From positions 172,119 to 236,118 of the forward strand of contig NZ_BBXG01000008.1 in the NCBI RefSeq assembly GCF_001570605.1: DNA of 64,000 bases, written 5' to 3'. Under the pieces are notes generated by a model. The model saw only the letters and a program-made list of their open reading frames with translations. It did not search any database and was not told the DNA's origin. Position numbers and translations under genes: made by a program. Each line of letters begins with the position of its first letter. The first letter of the stretch is position 1. The stretch comes from Herbidospora cretacea (GTDB lineage Bacteria; Actinomycetota; Actinomycetes; Streptosporangiales; Streptosporangiaceae). This document shows positions 53,401-61,833 of this stretch, piece by piece.

Positions 53401-55330
53401 GCACGCCTGCCTGCCGATGTGGGCGCAGACGCACGCGCTGGCTCTCCGGACCCGATCGGAGCACACCGGGTCGGCCGCGGACATGGAGAGCGCGATGGCG
53501 GCGCTGCGCCTGGGCGTCGGCACTCCCGGCTCGCCCGCGATGGTCCGGGCCCAGGGCAGCGCCAACCTCGCCGTCGCGTACATGACCCGGTTCCACCAGA
53601 GCGACGACGACGCCGACCTCGCGGAGGCGGTGGCGTGCCTGCGGTCGGCGATCAGCCTCGACCGGGACGGCGACCTCCGGTCCGCCGGGTACACCCTCAA
53701 TCTCGCCAACGCGCTCCTGCTCCAGGCCGATCGCGGCGCGAACCCGGCGGCACGTCGCGAGGCCGAGGAGCTCATGCGCGCGGGAAGCGTCGCTCACGGC
53801 TCGCCCCTTCCGCTGCGGCTCAGCTCCGCGATCGGCGCGGCGGGGCAGGCGGCCCGCCGAGGGGCCTGGCCGGAATCCGTCGCCGACTTCACGACGGCGA
53901 TCGAGCTGCTGCCCCGCCTCGCCGGACGGTCCCTGAGCCGGGAGACCCGGCAGGAACTGCTCCGCGAACTGTCCGGCCTCGCCCAGAACGCGGCAGCCGC
54001 GGCCCTCCACGACGGCGCGCCCGACCGGGCTCTGGAACTGCTGGAGCAGGGCCGGGGCATCCTGCTCTCGCAGGAACTCGACGCCCGTTCCGATCTCACC
54101 GAACTGCGCGAGAGACACTCCGGCCTGGCGGACGAACTCGACGAGGTCCGCGCCACGCTCAGCGGCGGAGAGGAAGCATCCGGCGAACAGGAGCAGAGAA
54201 TCCGCGACCGCCGGCACCAGGCCGACCGGCGTTGGCGAGAACTGCTCGCGGAGATCCGCGAACAGGCCGGATTCGAGGACTTCCTGTCCCTCCCCTCGGC
54301 GACCGACCTCACCTCGGCGGCGCGCAACGGGCCCCTGGTCGCCGTCAACCTCAGCGCCCTGCGCTGTGACGCGCTCGTCCTCGACGCCTCGGGGAAGGTC
54401 CGCGCGGTCCCGTTGCCGCCCCTCGGAGCCGGCGAGCTCGCCCATTCGCTCCGGGAGTTCGAACGGGCGAGAGGCCAAGGCGACGTGGAACGCGCCTGCA
54501 CGACCCTCGACCGGCTGCTGACCCTTCTGGGCGAACGCGTCGCCGGCCCCGTCCTGACGGCGCTCGGGCACACCGGCCCGCCACCGGCGGACGGTCCCTG
54601 GCCCCAGGTGCAGTGGATGCCCACCGGACCCCTGGCGTTCCTTCCGCTGCACGCCGCCCGGCTGGCCGACGGCTCCCACGTCCTGGACCGCGTCATCTCC
54701 TCCTACACGACGACGATCCGTTCCCTGCGTCGTGCGCAACTCGACCCGCGTGAGGGCCCGCGCCGGGCCCTGATCGTGGGAGAGGACGAGACCGTCCTGC
54801 CGAACGCGCCGGACGAGGCCCGCATGGTCGCGGCGACGCTGAAGGCAGTCGCCCCCCTCATCGGCCCGGACGCCCGCCTCGCGGCGGTCCGGCGCGCGCT
54901 GCCGGAGATCGGATGGGCGCATTTCGCCTGCCACGGCAAGGTCCACCCCGCCGACCCGGGCCGCAGCGCCCTGGTCCTCGCCGACGGCGACCTTTCCGCC
55001 GCCGAGATCATCGGCATGGACATCGACGCCGACGTCGCCTACCTGTCGGCCTGCTCCACCGCCCATGGCGACCTGAGCCTGGCCGACGAGTCGCTCCACC
55101 TGGCGTCGGCCTTCCAGGTAGCCGGATTCCGCCATGTCATCGGCACGCTCTGGCCGGTCGACGACGAGGCCGCCTACGCGTTCGCCACAGCCGTCTACGC
55201 CGACCTCGACGGCCGGGCCGATCGCCTGGCGACCGCCGCCCACCACGCGACGAGGCACATCCGCGCCCGCTACCGCCTGCCCCTGATCTGGGCCTCCCAC
55301 ATCCACTTCGGCCCGACCGCGCCTTCCTAG
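50411..55330 (+). CDS. giant TPR-CHAT (caspase-like) protease
   Basis: A 1,639-residue protein. Residues about 60-1180 are a long series of TPR-like helical pairs, including repeated 'DLDRAIAYGRRA' and 'DEAVDVARKAV' motifs, forming a superhelix. About 1230-1290 is a charged coiled coil (ELDEVRATLSGG to DRRHQADRRWREL). The CHAT domain fills the last 300 residues, with catalytic His1508 in HFACHG and Cys1548 in LSACSTA. CHAT proteases are caspase/separase relatives that cleave protein targets on sensing a signal, for example in gRAMP-TPR-CHAT immunity. With the two preceding genes it forms one operon; target and trigger are unknown. Confidence 0.92.
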   Translation: MTDEKATLLSRFVFAPSLEQKLQLLRDRPELLREDNDELLAALEGNDNEQIALLALHHRALLRRCRAAGIDEAFAEITDDADLNVFMPAAIGSGWVSACRWMEAHVGSRDPGPLRAAISAFDELIRHPEFPGALTAVRSRALAIAGRARLWSLNEAYSTPGFDQALSLLEAGLAGLPDGSHPRVVALFDLGQCWYLRGENQGSAEAFDRAHACLAESVLTGLLPAPVEFAARELIGRAARLRFELAPDPEVVRRADPLLSGPAPDPESRTRLTLLRVDLLQSLFLTSRDPTVIGEGRRAVERELELLGPDTPASGPALLAGARLLLIGGSATDEPTQLDAAAALARRALAVTDDPEKDKLLLALILRQRLARDDDRRTAHELIEIARDLLPTDQRQEEEGPARWLVAGLGYFAKNSAPRELGEAEARVRAALDELPAGSPAHAEAQELLGTVLHDRYVREGDRALLDEVVDTHRRALAEAPDASAREQSSAGLAEALLTSFTAHGRAELLAEAEQLLTHPAAGPPGSSALSVLGRIQLARYRAEPSAAALDRAVVLLREAVAATSGDVMEELRRTVLLGCCLHERFEATGDPADLAEALDLDHRARGLGVPTDPGSAAALEGLGVLLPRLRGADPGSPGFHALLGDYHTQRYLGMSRRFEAESDLGLALRRLTSARQEGSALPDLAEQVVVLHDGLADVFNRNVRARGDAMAERIADLSVLQRELARGLPAEQESCAGLALALHSRYLLTGHVPSLARAGEAALDWLELSGGDQDPESARAQTALGSLAMSRYTLHGVPGDLEQAIRYGRGAVAVTPEDDPDFGSRLGSLATALKAGYQSGGAPSEIDEAIRTAGRALELTDESHLNHGVILGSLASAHQVRFERTGDPADLDRAIAYGRRAGDHAPYNGLNWCHLSFALEARFELLQDPESLDEAVDVARKAVRVASKGDPELPRYWSALSIAVRMRFRHARVPDPADLDEAVEAGANSVRLTPPGHACLPMWAQTHALALRTRSEHTGSAADMESAMAALRLGVGTPGSPAMVRAQGSANLAVAYMTRFHQSDDDADLAEAVACLRSAISLDRDGDLRSAGYTLNLANALLLQADRGANPAARREAEELMRAGSVAHGSPLPLRLSSAIGAAGQAARRGAWPESVADFTTAIELLPRLAGRSLSRETRQELLRELSGLAQNAAAAALHDGAPDRALELLEQGRGILLSQELDARSDLTELRERHSGLADELDEVRATLSGGEEASGEQEQRIRDRRHQADRRWRELLAEIREQAGFEDFLSLPSATDLTSAARNGPLVAVNLSALRCDALVLDASGKVRAVPLPPLGAGELAHSLREFERARGQGDVERACTTLDRLLTLLGERVAGPVLTALGHTGPPPADGPWPQVQWMPTGPLAFLPLHAARLADGSHVLDRVISSYTTTIRSLRRAQLDPREGPRRALIVGEDETVLPNAPDEARMVAATLKAVAPLIGPDARLAAVRRALPEIGWAHFACHGKVHPADPGRSALVLADGDLSAAEIIGMDIDADVAYLSACSTAHGDLSLADESLHLASAFQVAGFRHVIGTLWPVDDEAAYAFATAVYADLDGRADRLATAAHHATRHIRARYRLPLIWASHIHFGPTAPS

Positions 55331-55357
55331 GCAGGCCGGCCGCACCAGATCGACGGA

Positions 55358-55816
55358 TCAGGACGCGCCCGCCGGGAGAGAAGTCGATCTGCGTGCCGTC
55401 GGCCACGTCCAGGCGACCCGCGTGATGACCAGCAGAAGCACTGTCTCGATCAGGGTCCCGGCGACGTAGTAGACCCAGCTCTCACCGATGAGGGACGTCG
55501 CCGCGGTCACCGCGTAGAACAGGCTGACCACGATGTTCGCGATCCGATTGACCCGTGCCCGGGCGAGCAACGAGACGACGGGCATCAACGCCGCGACCAC
55601 GATGTACATCGTCGTGAGCACGAGGAACCTCTGGTCGACCGCGAACCCGGTGCCGGACACCTCCCCGGCGAGCACTCCTTTGATCACATCGGCGCGGTAG
55701 AAGCCGAAGATGTCGACGTAGGCGAACACGAACAGCGTGGCGACCCACAGGCCACAGAGCACCACCTTGACGTCGATCTTGTTGTCGAGAAGTTCGCCTG
55801 CCTGGTCTCTGTTCAC
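55358..55816 (-). CDS. small four-helix membrane protein
   Basis: A 152-residue protein with four hydrophobic helices (VVLCGLWVATLFVFAYVDIFGFY, FLVLTTMYIVVAALMPVVSLLA, NIVVSLFYAVTAATSLIG, YVAGTLIETVLLLVITRVAWTW). It looks like an actinobacterial DUF6326-type protein, of unknown role. Its 5' end faces the histidine kinase gene across about 165 bp, so the two may share a control region. Confidence 0.65.
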   Translation of the reverse strand: MNRDQAGELLDNKIDVKVVLCGLWVATLFVFAYVDIFGFYRADVIKGVLAGEVSGTGFAVDQRFLVLTTMYIVVAALMPVVSLLARARVNRIANIVVSLFYAVTAATSLIGESWVYYVAGTLIETVLLLVITRVAWTWPTARRSTSLPAGAS

Positions 55817-55981
55817 GGATCGACTCCTCGTGGCGCGTAGCGGTGACCGGTGCCAGTGTCAGCCGCACCGGCGAACGGGCGCCCGAGCCCGGAGGCCGAT
55901 GCCTCCCTGGCTGATCGGCCAGGCAGTGGCCGGCCAGGTGGCGGGTCCGCCGGGGCAGACCCGATCGCTACTGTGGAAGTC

Positions 55982-57109
55982 GTGTCGAACGCCGCGACGA
56001 CGTTGCGGGCCGCAGTGCGGCGCCTGTCGCCCTGCACCTGGCGCGACCTGGCCCTCGCCGCTCTGGTGCTGCCCGTGCTCGGGTACGAGGCGGCCTTCCG
56101 CGACCTGACCTGGCGACCGGTGGCCGTCGCGTTCGGATGCGGGCTGGCGCTGGCTGTGCTGGTCCGCCGGATCCACCCGCTGCCCGCCGTGGTGTTCGCC
56201 TTCGGCGGGTTCGCCGTCCTCGACGTCGCCACGTTCGCCGTGGGGACCGAACCGGTGGTCCTGCACAGCGGATGGGTGGTGTTCGTGCTGGCCTACTCGC
56301 TTTCGCGCTGGGGCGCGGGCCGGGACGTGGCCGTCGGAACGGCGGTCATGGCGGTGGCCGTGGCCGCCATCGTCAGCGTCGACTTCCCCGGTTTCGCCGA
56401 GACGATCGCCGCAACCGGCATGTTGCTCTTCGCCGCCGCCCTGGGGGCCTCCGTCCGCTACCGCGCCATCGCCCGCGAACAACTGATCGTGCAGGCCAAA
56501 CTCCAGGAACGCGAACACCTGGCCCGGGAGCTGCACGACACCGTCGCCCACCACGTCTCCGCGATCGCGATCCAGGCCCAGGCAGGCCTGTTCCTGGCCA
56601 GGTCCTCGTCGCTGAGCGGAGCGACGGAAGCCCTGGAGATCATCGACCGCGAGGCGGCCGGGACACTCGCCGAGATGCGCACGATCGTCAGCGCGTTACG
56701 CGACCCCCGCCGGCACCCACCCCTGGTCCCCCCACGCCGGATCGCGGATATCCAGGGCCTCGCCGAGGGCCTTCCCGTCGACGTCGAACTGCACGGCGAC
56801 CTGACGAACCTCCCGCCGGCCGTCGAGGGCGCCCTCTACCGCGTGACACAGGAATCGATCACCAACGCCCAGCGCCACGCCCACCAGGCGACCCGGGTCA
56901 GAGTCGAGCTCACGGCCGGCGCCACCGACGTCCGCCTGACCATCAGCGACGACGGCACCCGCACAGCGGCCGCCGGCCCGCCCGGATTCGGCCTGGTCGG
57001 CATGACCGAACGCATCACTCTCCTGGGCGGCACCCTCACCGCCGGCCCGAACCCGGACCGCGGCTGGGAAGTCCGCGCCGTCCTCCCCCGCCAAGGCGCG
57101 GCCACGTGA
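55982..57109 (+). CDS. NarL-type sensor histidine kinase
   Basis: A 375-residue protein. GTG 55982 is preferred (GGAAG upstream; the longer reading adds a low-complexity Gly/Pro leader). There are four to five N-terminal membrane helices (25-155), then HisKA_3 with His185 in RELHDTVAHHVSAIAIQAQ, and an ATPase domain with the N-box ESITNAQRHA and G-box GPPGFGLVGM. This is the usual actinobacterial partner of NarL-type regulators. The signal is probably sensed in the membrane. Confidence 0.9.
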   Translation: MSNAATTLRAAVRRLSPCTWRDLALAALVLPVLGYEAAFRDLTWRPVAVAFGCGLALAVLVRRIHPLPAVVFAFGGFAVLDVATFAVGTEPVVLHSGWVVFVLAYSLSRWGAGRDVAVGTAVMAVAVAAIVSVDFPGFAETIAATGMLLFAAALGASVRYRAIAREQLIVQAKLQEREHLARELHDTVAHHVSAIAIQAQAGLFLARSSSLSGATEALEIIDREAAGTLAEMRTIVSALRDPRRHPPLVPPRRIADIQGLAEGLPVDVELHGDLTNLPPAVEGALYRVTQESITNAQRHAHQATRVRVELTAGATDVRLTISDDGTRTAAAGPPGFGLVGMTERITLLGGTLTAGPNPDRGWEVRAVLPRQGAAT

Positions 57110-57759
57110 CCATCCGCGTCCTCGTCGCCGACGACCAGGGCATCGTCCGAGCGGGCCTGTCGACGATCCTGAACGGCCACCCCGGCATCGAGGTCGTCGG
57201 CCAAGCGGCCGACGGCCGCACAGCCGTGGCCCTCGCCCGGCGCCTGCGGCCGGACGTGTGCCTGTTCGACATCCGCATGCCCGTCCTGGACGGCATCGAG
57301 GCCACCCGACTGCTGGCCGGCCCAGACGTCCCCCACCCGATCGCCGTAGTGGTGATCACCACCTTCGACACCGACGAATACATCTACGGAGCCCTCAAAG
57401 CAGGCGCCCGCGGCTTCCTCCTCAAGGGCGCCGACCCGGACCAGCTGGTCCAGGCGCTCCACGCCGCCGTACAGGGCGACGCGCTCATCGACCCCGCCGT
57501 CACCGGCCGGCTACTCGCCACCTTCGCCACGAGCGGCCCGAGCGCGACACCGCCCCAGCCGCTCCAGCCCCTGACCGACCGGGAGGAGGACGTACTGACC
57601 GAGGTAGCGCGAGGCAGGACGAACGCCGAGATAGCGCGAGACCTCCACATCAGCATGAGCACGGTCAAGTTCCACCTCACCGGCCTCATGACCAAGCTGG
57701 GAGCCCGCAACCGCGTAGAACTGGCCCTATGGGCCTACCAGACCAACCGCCTCACGTGA
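57106..57759 (+). CDS. NarL/FixJ-family response regulator
   Basis: A 217-residue protein, starting at GTG 57106 with a GTGA overlap to its kinase. The receiver has D9-D10, phosphoacceptor Asp55 in CLFDIRMPVLDG and Lys in FLLKGA; the HTH is LTDREEDVLTEVARGRTNAEIA with VKFHLTGLMTKLG. It is the cognate regulator of the kinase encoded just upstream. The divergent four-helix membrane gene is a possible target. Confidence 0.93.
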   Translation: MTIRVLVADDQGIVRAGLSTILNGHPGIEVVGQAADGRTAVALARRLRPDVCLFDIRMPVLDGIEATRLLAGPDVPHPIAVVVITTFDTDEYIYGALKAGARGFLLKGADPDQLVQALHAAVQGDALIDPAVTGRLLATFATSGPSATPPQPLQPLTDREEDVLTEVARGRTNAEIARDLHISMSTVKFHLTGLMTKLGARNRVELALWAYQTNRLT

Positions 57760-58079
57760 CGCCCGCCGAGGCCCTGACGCAAGCTCATGCCGACAGCAAC
57801 GAGCTGGGCCGGCATCGGGGCAAGCTCGATTCATCGCATGGCACCCTGCCTCAGCCCAGCAGCCCTTCCCGCCGAATCCGACGCGTTCACGCGAACCGAT
57901 GAGCTTCTCGAGCGCCAGCGAGGCTCCAGGAAGCGCGAGGGGCGGAGCCCTTCGCCAGAAGCGAAAGCGCCCCGGAGCGAAGCGACGCAGGGCCGCGAAG
58001 CGGCCAGGGGAGCGCGAGGGGGCGCCAGCCCCTTCGCATCGGGGGGTTCGGGGGGTCGTCCCCCCGGGTAAACGACGAA
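57760..58079. other. intergenic region with GC-rich structured repeats
   Basis: No gene is supported here. It holds many short hairpins, for example GGCCGC-GAA-GCGGCC (57991-58005) and runs of G opposite runs of C around 58041-58069. Frames through it give the Arg/Ser/Gly-rich text typical of intergenic repeats in high-GC actinomycetes, not of proteins. A small RNA cannot be excluded. Confidence 0.4.
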
Positions 58080-58122
58080 GGAGACCCGCGGAAAGCGGCA
58101 AAGCCGCTGACCACAGGTCTCC
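58080..58122 (-). terminator. cruciform-like terminator downstream of tRNA-Val
   Basis: Outer arms GGAGACC (58080-58086) and GGTCTCC (58116-58122) enclose a perfect hairpin AGCGGC-AAA-GCCGCT (58094-58108). It begins 12 bases after the tRNA 3' end in the direction of transcription and is followed by CTTCGTCGTTT, a modestly T-rich tail. Confidence 0.5.
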
Positions 58123-58133
58123 CATCTCAAGAG

Positions 58134-58205
58134 TGGGCGATACTGGGATCGAACCAGTGACCTCTTCGGTGTGAACGAAGCGCTCTCCCGCTGAGCTAAT
58201 CGCCC
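58134..58205 (-). tRNA. tRNA-Val (anticodon CAC)
   Basis: A complete cloverleaf on the minus strand: acceptor GGGCGAT (58205-58199) with ATCGCCC (58141-58135) and discriminator A at 58134; D-arm with AGCTCAGCGGGAGAGC; anticodon stem CTTCG/CGAAG with loop TTCACAC, anticodon CAC; T-arm ACTGG-TTCGATC-CCAGT. The CCA end is not encoded. It reads GTG codons. The canonical 'GRLAQRESASFT' translation of this locus in protein frames is an artefact of the tRNA. Confidence 0.96.
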
Positions 58206-58653
58206 GGGATGGCCGTTCCCCCTGCGGGGTCCGACAGCAAGAACCATACCCCACTCGACCCCCTCCACGCGAAGCGACGAGTACGTCGCACCCCTGGAGC
58301 ACCCGCAGTGTCTCGGGTCCGTCCCCGCATCGTCATCGAAAGGTTCTCCAGGAACGGGCGGCGTGGCGGTCTGTTGGCATAGCATCGTGATGCTCCACAC
58401 TCGACCAATAAGCACCACCTGAAGCCCATCCACGTCTCGGAGGACACGCAAAACCATCGCAAACACCGGGTCGTCTATGGTGTTTGCGCAGGTAGATGCC
58501 TAAATGTTCGGCTGCGCTGTGTGTTACAGAACGGCCTGACAGCGGAATCTTCCCTGCAAGGTTTCTTCGTTCCGCGTCATAGCTCGGGACGTGGTCCGTC
58601 TGAGCAGTGAAAGCCCCGCAGGGGGTCCCGACGACGAAAAGGTTTGGCTGACG
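58206..58653. promoter_or_regulatory. long region between tRNA-Val and ssgB
   Basis: 448 bp with no supported gene. It contains the palindrome AGCATC-GT-GATGCT (58381-58394), and the last 150 bp (from about 58495) have lower GC and probably carry the developmental promoter of ssgB; the tRNA promoter should lie near 58210-58250. I could not identify a specific sigma-factor site. Confidence 0.4.
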
Positions 58654-59070
58654 ATGAACAGCACCACCGTCTCTGCCGAGCTGGGCCTTCGGCTTGTCGT
58701 CCCAGACCGCACGACCGTCCCGCTGCTGGCGGGGTTGAGCTACACGGCCGAAGATCCTTACGCCATCCGCATGGCCTTCCACGTCGGGAACGACGAGCCG
58801 GTCGAGTGGATCTTCGCGCGCGAGCTGCTGACCGTGGGGATCGTCCGGCGGGTGGGCGACGGCGACGTCCAGGTGTGGCCGGCCCGGTCCGACGGGGAGC
58901 GCACGCTGCACATCAGCCTGACCTCTCCTTTCGGGCAGGCGCTGTTCGAGGTGCCGCTGGCGCCGCTGACCGAGTTCCTCCACCGGACCTACGAGCTGGT
59001 GCCGGCCGGGCGTGAGGTCGACTTCATGGATCTCGACGAAGAGCTGACCAACATGCTCTGGAGCTCGTGA
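58654..59070 (+). CDS. ssgB: SsgB-type sporulation/cell-division regulator
   Basis: A 138-residue SALP-family protein. TTVSAELGLRLVVPD, LSYTAEDPYAIRMAFHVG, VEWIFARELLTVGI and the ending FMDLDEELTNMLWSS closely follow Streptomyces SsgB, which recruits FtsZ to start sporulation septa. The length matches SsgB (about 137), and this member, unlike other SsgA-like proteins, is the one conserved in all sporulating actinomycetes. ATG 58654 is chosen for the match to SsgB N-termini. It shows the host forms spores or is related to spore formers. Confidence 0.92.
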   Translation: MNSTTVSAELGLRLVVPDRTTVPLLAGLSYTAEDPYAIRMAFHVGNDEPVEWIFARELLTVGIVRRVGDGDVQVWPARSDGERTLHISLTSPFGQALFEVPLAPLTEFLHRTYELVPAGREVDFMDLDEELTNMLWSS

Positions 59071-59123
59071 AACCGTTACGCATTCCCCACGTAGCCGGGC
59101 CATTCGTGCCATAGCGTTCCCCC

Positions 59124-60512
59124 ATGAGGCGGATCTTCGGCGTCCTGGCGGTGGCCCTCCTGCTCGCCGGGTGTTCAACTGGCGGCGACACCCCTCCCCA
59201 GGCGTCCCCGCAGGCGGCGGTGAGTTCGGCGGCGGCGAAGCTGGCGGTCGACGCGGTCGACCACAGCGAGAACATCAGGGTCGTCGCCAACGTCCCGCTT
59301 GAGGCGCCTTTCGGCGGCCCTTCCGACTGGGGAACCGATCTCGCCTTTCAGGGCGACTACGCATTCGTCGGAAATTACGCCGGATTCACGGTCGTCGACA
59401 TCTCCGACCCGGAAAAGCCCTCTGTGGTTTCTCGTACGGTATGCGAGGGCGGCCAGAACGACATCTCGGTGACCGGGGATCTGCTCTTCCTGTCGGTCGA
59501 CTTCCCCCGGGACGGCCCGTCCTGCGAAGCGAAGGCGGGCGAGGAGGGCAGCGCCCAGTCGTGGGAGGGCGTGCGGATCTTCGACGTCTCGGACAAGGCG
59601 CGGCCGAGGTATCTGACCTCTGTTCGTACGGAATGCGGATCCCACACCCATGCGGTGCTTCCGGGCGAGAAGACCGTGTACGTCTACGTCGCCTCCTCGG
59701 GCCCGATCCCCGACTCGGAGACCTGCCCTCCCCCGCACGCCGCCATGGACATCATCGAGGTCCCCGTGGACGCCCCGGAGCGGGCCCGGGTGGCGGCCAG
59801 GCCGCCGGTCTTCGGGGAGCGGCCGCTCGACGAGGAGGCCGAGTACACCGATCCCCGTGGCTGCCACGACGTGACGGTCTACGCGGAGAAGAACCTCGCC
59901 GCGGGCGCCTGTTTCGGCGACGGCGTTCTGATGGACATCACCAATCCTCTGCTGCCGAAGGTGCTCCAGGTCGTCCAGGACCCGAATTTCGCCGTCTGGC
60001 ACTCGGCCACTTTCAACAACGACGGCACGAAACTGGTGTTCAGCGACGAACTCGGCGGCGGCACCGCGGCGACCTGCGACCGCAGCGCCGGGGCGCAGGA
60101 GGGCGCGAACGCCGTTTACGACCTGACGGCGGAGAACACCCTCCAGCGGCGCGGCTATTTCAAGATTCCGCGTGAGCAGACATCGACGGAGAATTGCGTC
60201 GCGCACAACGGATCGCTGATTCCGGTCGAGGGCCGGGACATCATGGTCCAGGGCTGGTATCAGGGCGGCGTCTCGGTGTGGGACTTCACCGACTCCGACA
60301 AGCCCAAGGAGATCGGCTATTTCGAGCGGGGGCCGCTGCGGGCGGGGCTCGAACTGGGCGGATCGTGGTCGGCGTATTACTACAACGGATTCATCTACTC
60401 CAGCGACATCACCAAGGGCCTGGACATCCTGGAGATCAACGATCCCCTGACCGACCCGGCCAAGAATGTGAAGATGCCCGAACTCAACGCCCAGAGCCAG
60501 CGAAAGTTCTGA
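59124..60512 (+). CDS. LVIVD-repeat lipoprotein
   Basis: A 462-residue secreted protein. The signal peptide MRRIFGVLAVALLLAGC ends in the lipobox LAGC, so it should be lipid-anchored outside the membrane. The mature part has LVIVD-type beta-propeller repeats: TVVDISDPEKPSVV, VRIFDVSDKARPRY, VLMDITNPLLPKVL, VSVWDFTDSDKPKEI, LDILEINDPL. Histidines (HTHAVLPG, CHDVTVY, WHSATF, VAHNGS) are spaced as if they bind metal. The function is not known. Confidence 0.85.
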   Translation: MRRIFGVLAVALLLAGCSTGGDTPPQASPQAAVSSAAAKLAVDAVDHSENIRVVANVPLEAPFGGPSDWGTDLAFQGDYAFVGNYAGFTVVDISDPEKPSVVSRTVCEGGQNDISVTGDLLFLSVDFPRDGPSCEAKAGEEGSAQSWEGVRIFDVSDKARPRYLTSVRTECGSHTHAVLPGEKTVYVYVASSGPIPDSETCPPPHAAMDIIEVPVDAPERARVAARPPVFGERPLDEEAEYTDPRGCHDVTVYAEKNLAAGACFGDGVLMDITNPLLPKVLQVVQDPNFAVWHSATFNNDGTKLVFSDELGGGTAATCDRSAGAQEGANAVYDLTAENTLQRRGYFKIPREQTSTENCVAHNGSLIPVEGRDIMVQGWYQGGVSVWDFTDSDKPKEIGYFERGPLRAGLELGGSWSAYYYNGFIYSSDITKGLDILEINDPLTDPAKNVKMPELNAQSQRKF

Positions 60513-60588
60513 AACCATGAGCGGCCGTTTCACCGGCGCGGACTGTTAGGTCCACGCCAGAAAGACTGGCGGGGCCGAGAGGCCGCGC

Positions 60589-60897
60589 ATGTCCCGCACC
60601 ATCCACCACGTCCCGCCGAAACACCGCCGGACGCCATCCACCCACTGGATCTTCGCGCTCCGGTACGCGAACTCCGCGACGCCGTCGAGGGTGACCCGCG
60701 TCGTTCGTGTACGGCTCTACGCGCGCGTCTACGGCGATCCGTCCATCGCGCGCTGGGCCGCCGAATCCCACCGGCGCCGGCGCGCGGCCGACCGGGTGAC
60801 GGCACGAACGGCTCTCCAGTTCCTCAGAGCCGACATCGGGGCCGAGATCGAGTTCACCGACCCCCGCCATCGCCACGACGCCTGCTGGATCGCTTAA
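60589..60897 (+). CDS. small basic hypothetical protein
   Basis: A 102-residue protein rich in Arg and His (SRTIHHVPPKHRR, ESHRRRRAADRVTAR), which suggests nucleic-acid binding. It has no recognisable domain. Codon third positions are GC-rich and it fills a gap between two secure genes, but I see no strong RBS, so it might be a chance frame. Confidence 0.45.
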   Translation: MSRTIHHVPPKHRRTPSTHWIFALRYANSATPSRVTRVVRVRLYARVYGDPSIARWAAESHRRRRAADRVTARTALQFLRADIGAEIEFTDPRHRHDACWIA

Positions 60898-61057
60898 GTC
60901 AGCTCTATATGGTGAGTTGATTCCACTACAGAGGTGATGACTGTCCGTCGGGACGGGAAGCAGCGTCGTTTCGGCCCTGAATGAATTCCGGGCACTCGCC
61001 AACAGCGGAACAACCTCCGAGACTCGTGACAATCGTCCAGGTACGGAGGGGGTTTCG

Positions 61058-61798
61058 ATGTCCGAGATGGCCATGAAGGTGGGTAACGGTTTCATCGTCG
61101 CGTTCGAGAAGCTGGGCGTGAGCCCGGACATGGCCGAGCGGGGCGCCGAGCGTTATTCGTCGGTCGACTCCTGGCGTAAGTCGCAGATCGCGCAGACGGT
61201 GTCGGTCGGGGCCGGATCGATGCTGATCCCGGGGCACCACCACGTGATGGTCATGACCGCCGACTTCTCGGTGATCATGCACAAGATGGCGATCATGACG
61301 TGGGGCATCGGCTACAAGATGGGGGTGCCGGTCGACGCGCGCACCGACCTGGCGAACGTGCTGGCGTTATGGTCGCACGCGATCTCCGAGTCCGACCTCG
61401 GGGAGGTGCTCGCGCTCGGCAGCGCGGCCATCCTGACCGGGGCGGGGATGGTGGCGCTCGGCGTCCAGCACATGGGCGCGACGGGGTTCGCCAACGCGGT
61501 GGCGGTGCAGATCGTCAGCAAGTCGGCGGGGGCCACGGCGGGCGCGCTGGTGAGCAAGGTCGGCGGGAAGGGCGCGGGCAAGGCCGTCTCGAAGGTGACC
61601 GGCAAGCTGGCGGCCCAGGCGATGCAGACGGTCGCGCCGAACCTTGGGGCGAAGGTGGCGGCGCAGATGGGGGCCAAGCACGTCGGCGGCTGGATCCCGA
61701 TCGTCGGCGCGGTGGTCGGCGGCGGCATCAACTACTGGATCATGTCGTCGATGGCGGACGCCGCGCAGACCTACTACCGGCACAAGGCCCGCGCCTGA
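61058..61798 (+). CDS. EcsC-like glycine-zipper membrane-associated protein
   Basis: A 246-residue protein with AGGGGG upstream of the ATG. The C-terminal half is a Gly/Ala/Lys pattern (AGATAGALVSKVGGKGAGKAVSKV) followed by GGWIPIVGAVVGGGINYWIM, which is the core of the EcsC family. HHHVMVMTADF and LWSHAISES lie in the N-terminal part. It probably associates with membranes. The function is unknown. Confidence 0.6.
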   Translation: MSEMAMKVGNGFIVAFEKLGVSPDMAERGAERYSSVDSWRKSQIAQTVSVGAGSMLIPGHHHVMVMTADFSVIMHKMAIMTWGIGYKMGVPVDARTDLANVLALWSHAISESDLGEVLALGSAAILTGAGMVALGVQHMGATGFANAVAVQIVSKSAGATAGALVSKVGGKGAGKAVSKVTGKLAAQAMQTVAPNLGAKVAAQMGAKHVGGWIPIVGAVVGGGINYWIMSSMADAAQTYYRHKARA

Positions 61799-61833
61799 CC
61801 CGGCGTGTCTGCCCGGTGACCCGCCCGTGATCG

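Noticed and set aside
52376-55345. 989-codon minus-strand frame opposite the TPR-CHAT gene
   Set aside because: Arg/Gly/Val/Asp-rich shadow; the plus frame has TPR and CHAT motifs throughout.
57831-58466. Minus-strand frame across the tRNA-Val region
   Set aside because: Part of it is simply a translated tRNA (GRLAQRESASFT) and the rest is structured intergenic repeat.
58333-59178. Minus-strand frame opposite ssgB
   Set aside because: The plus frame matches SsgB along its whole length; the reverse text has no domain.
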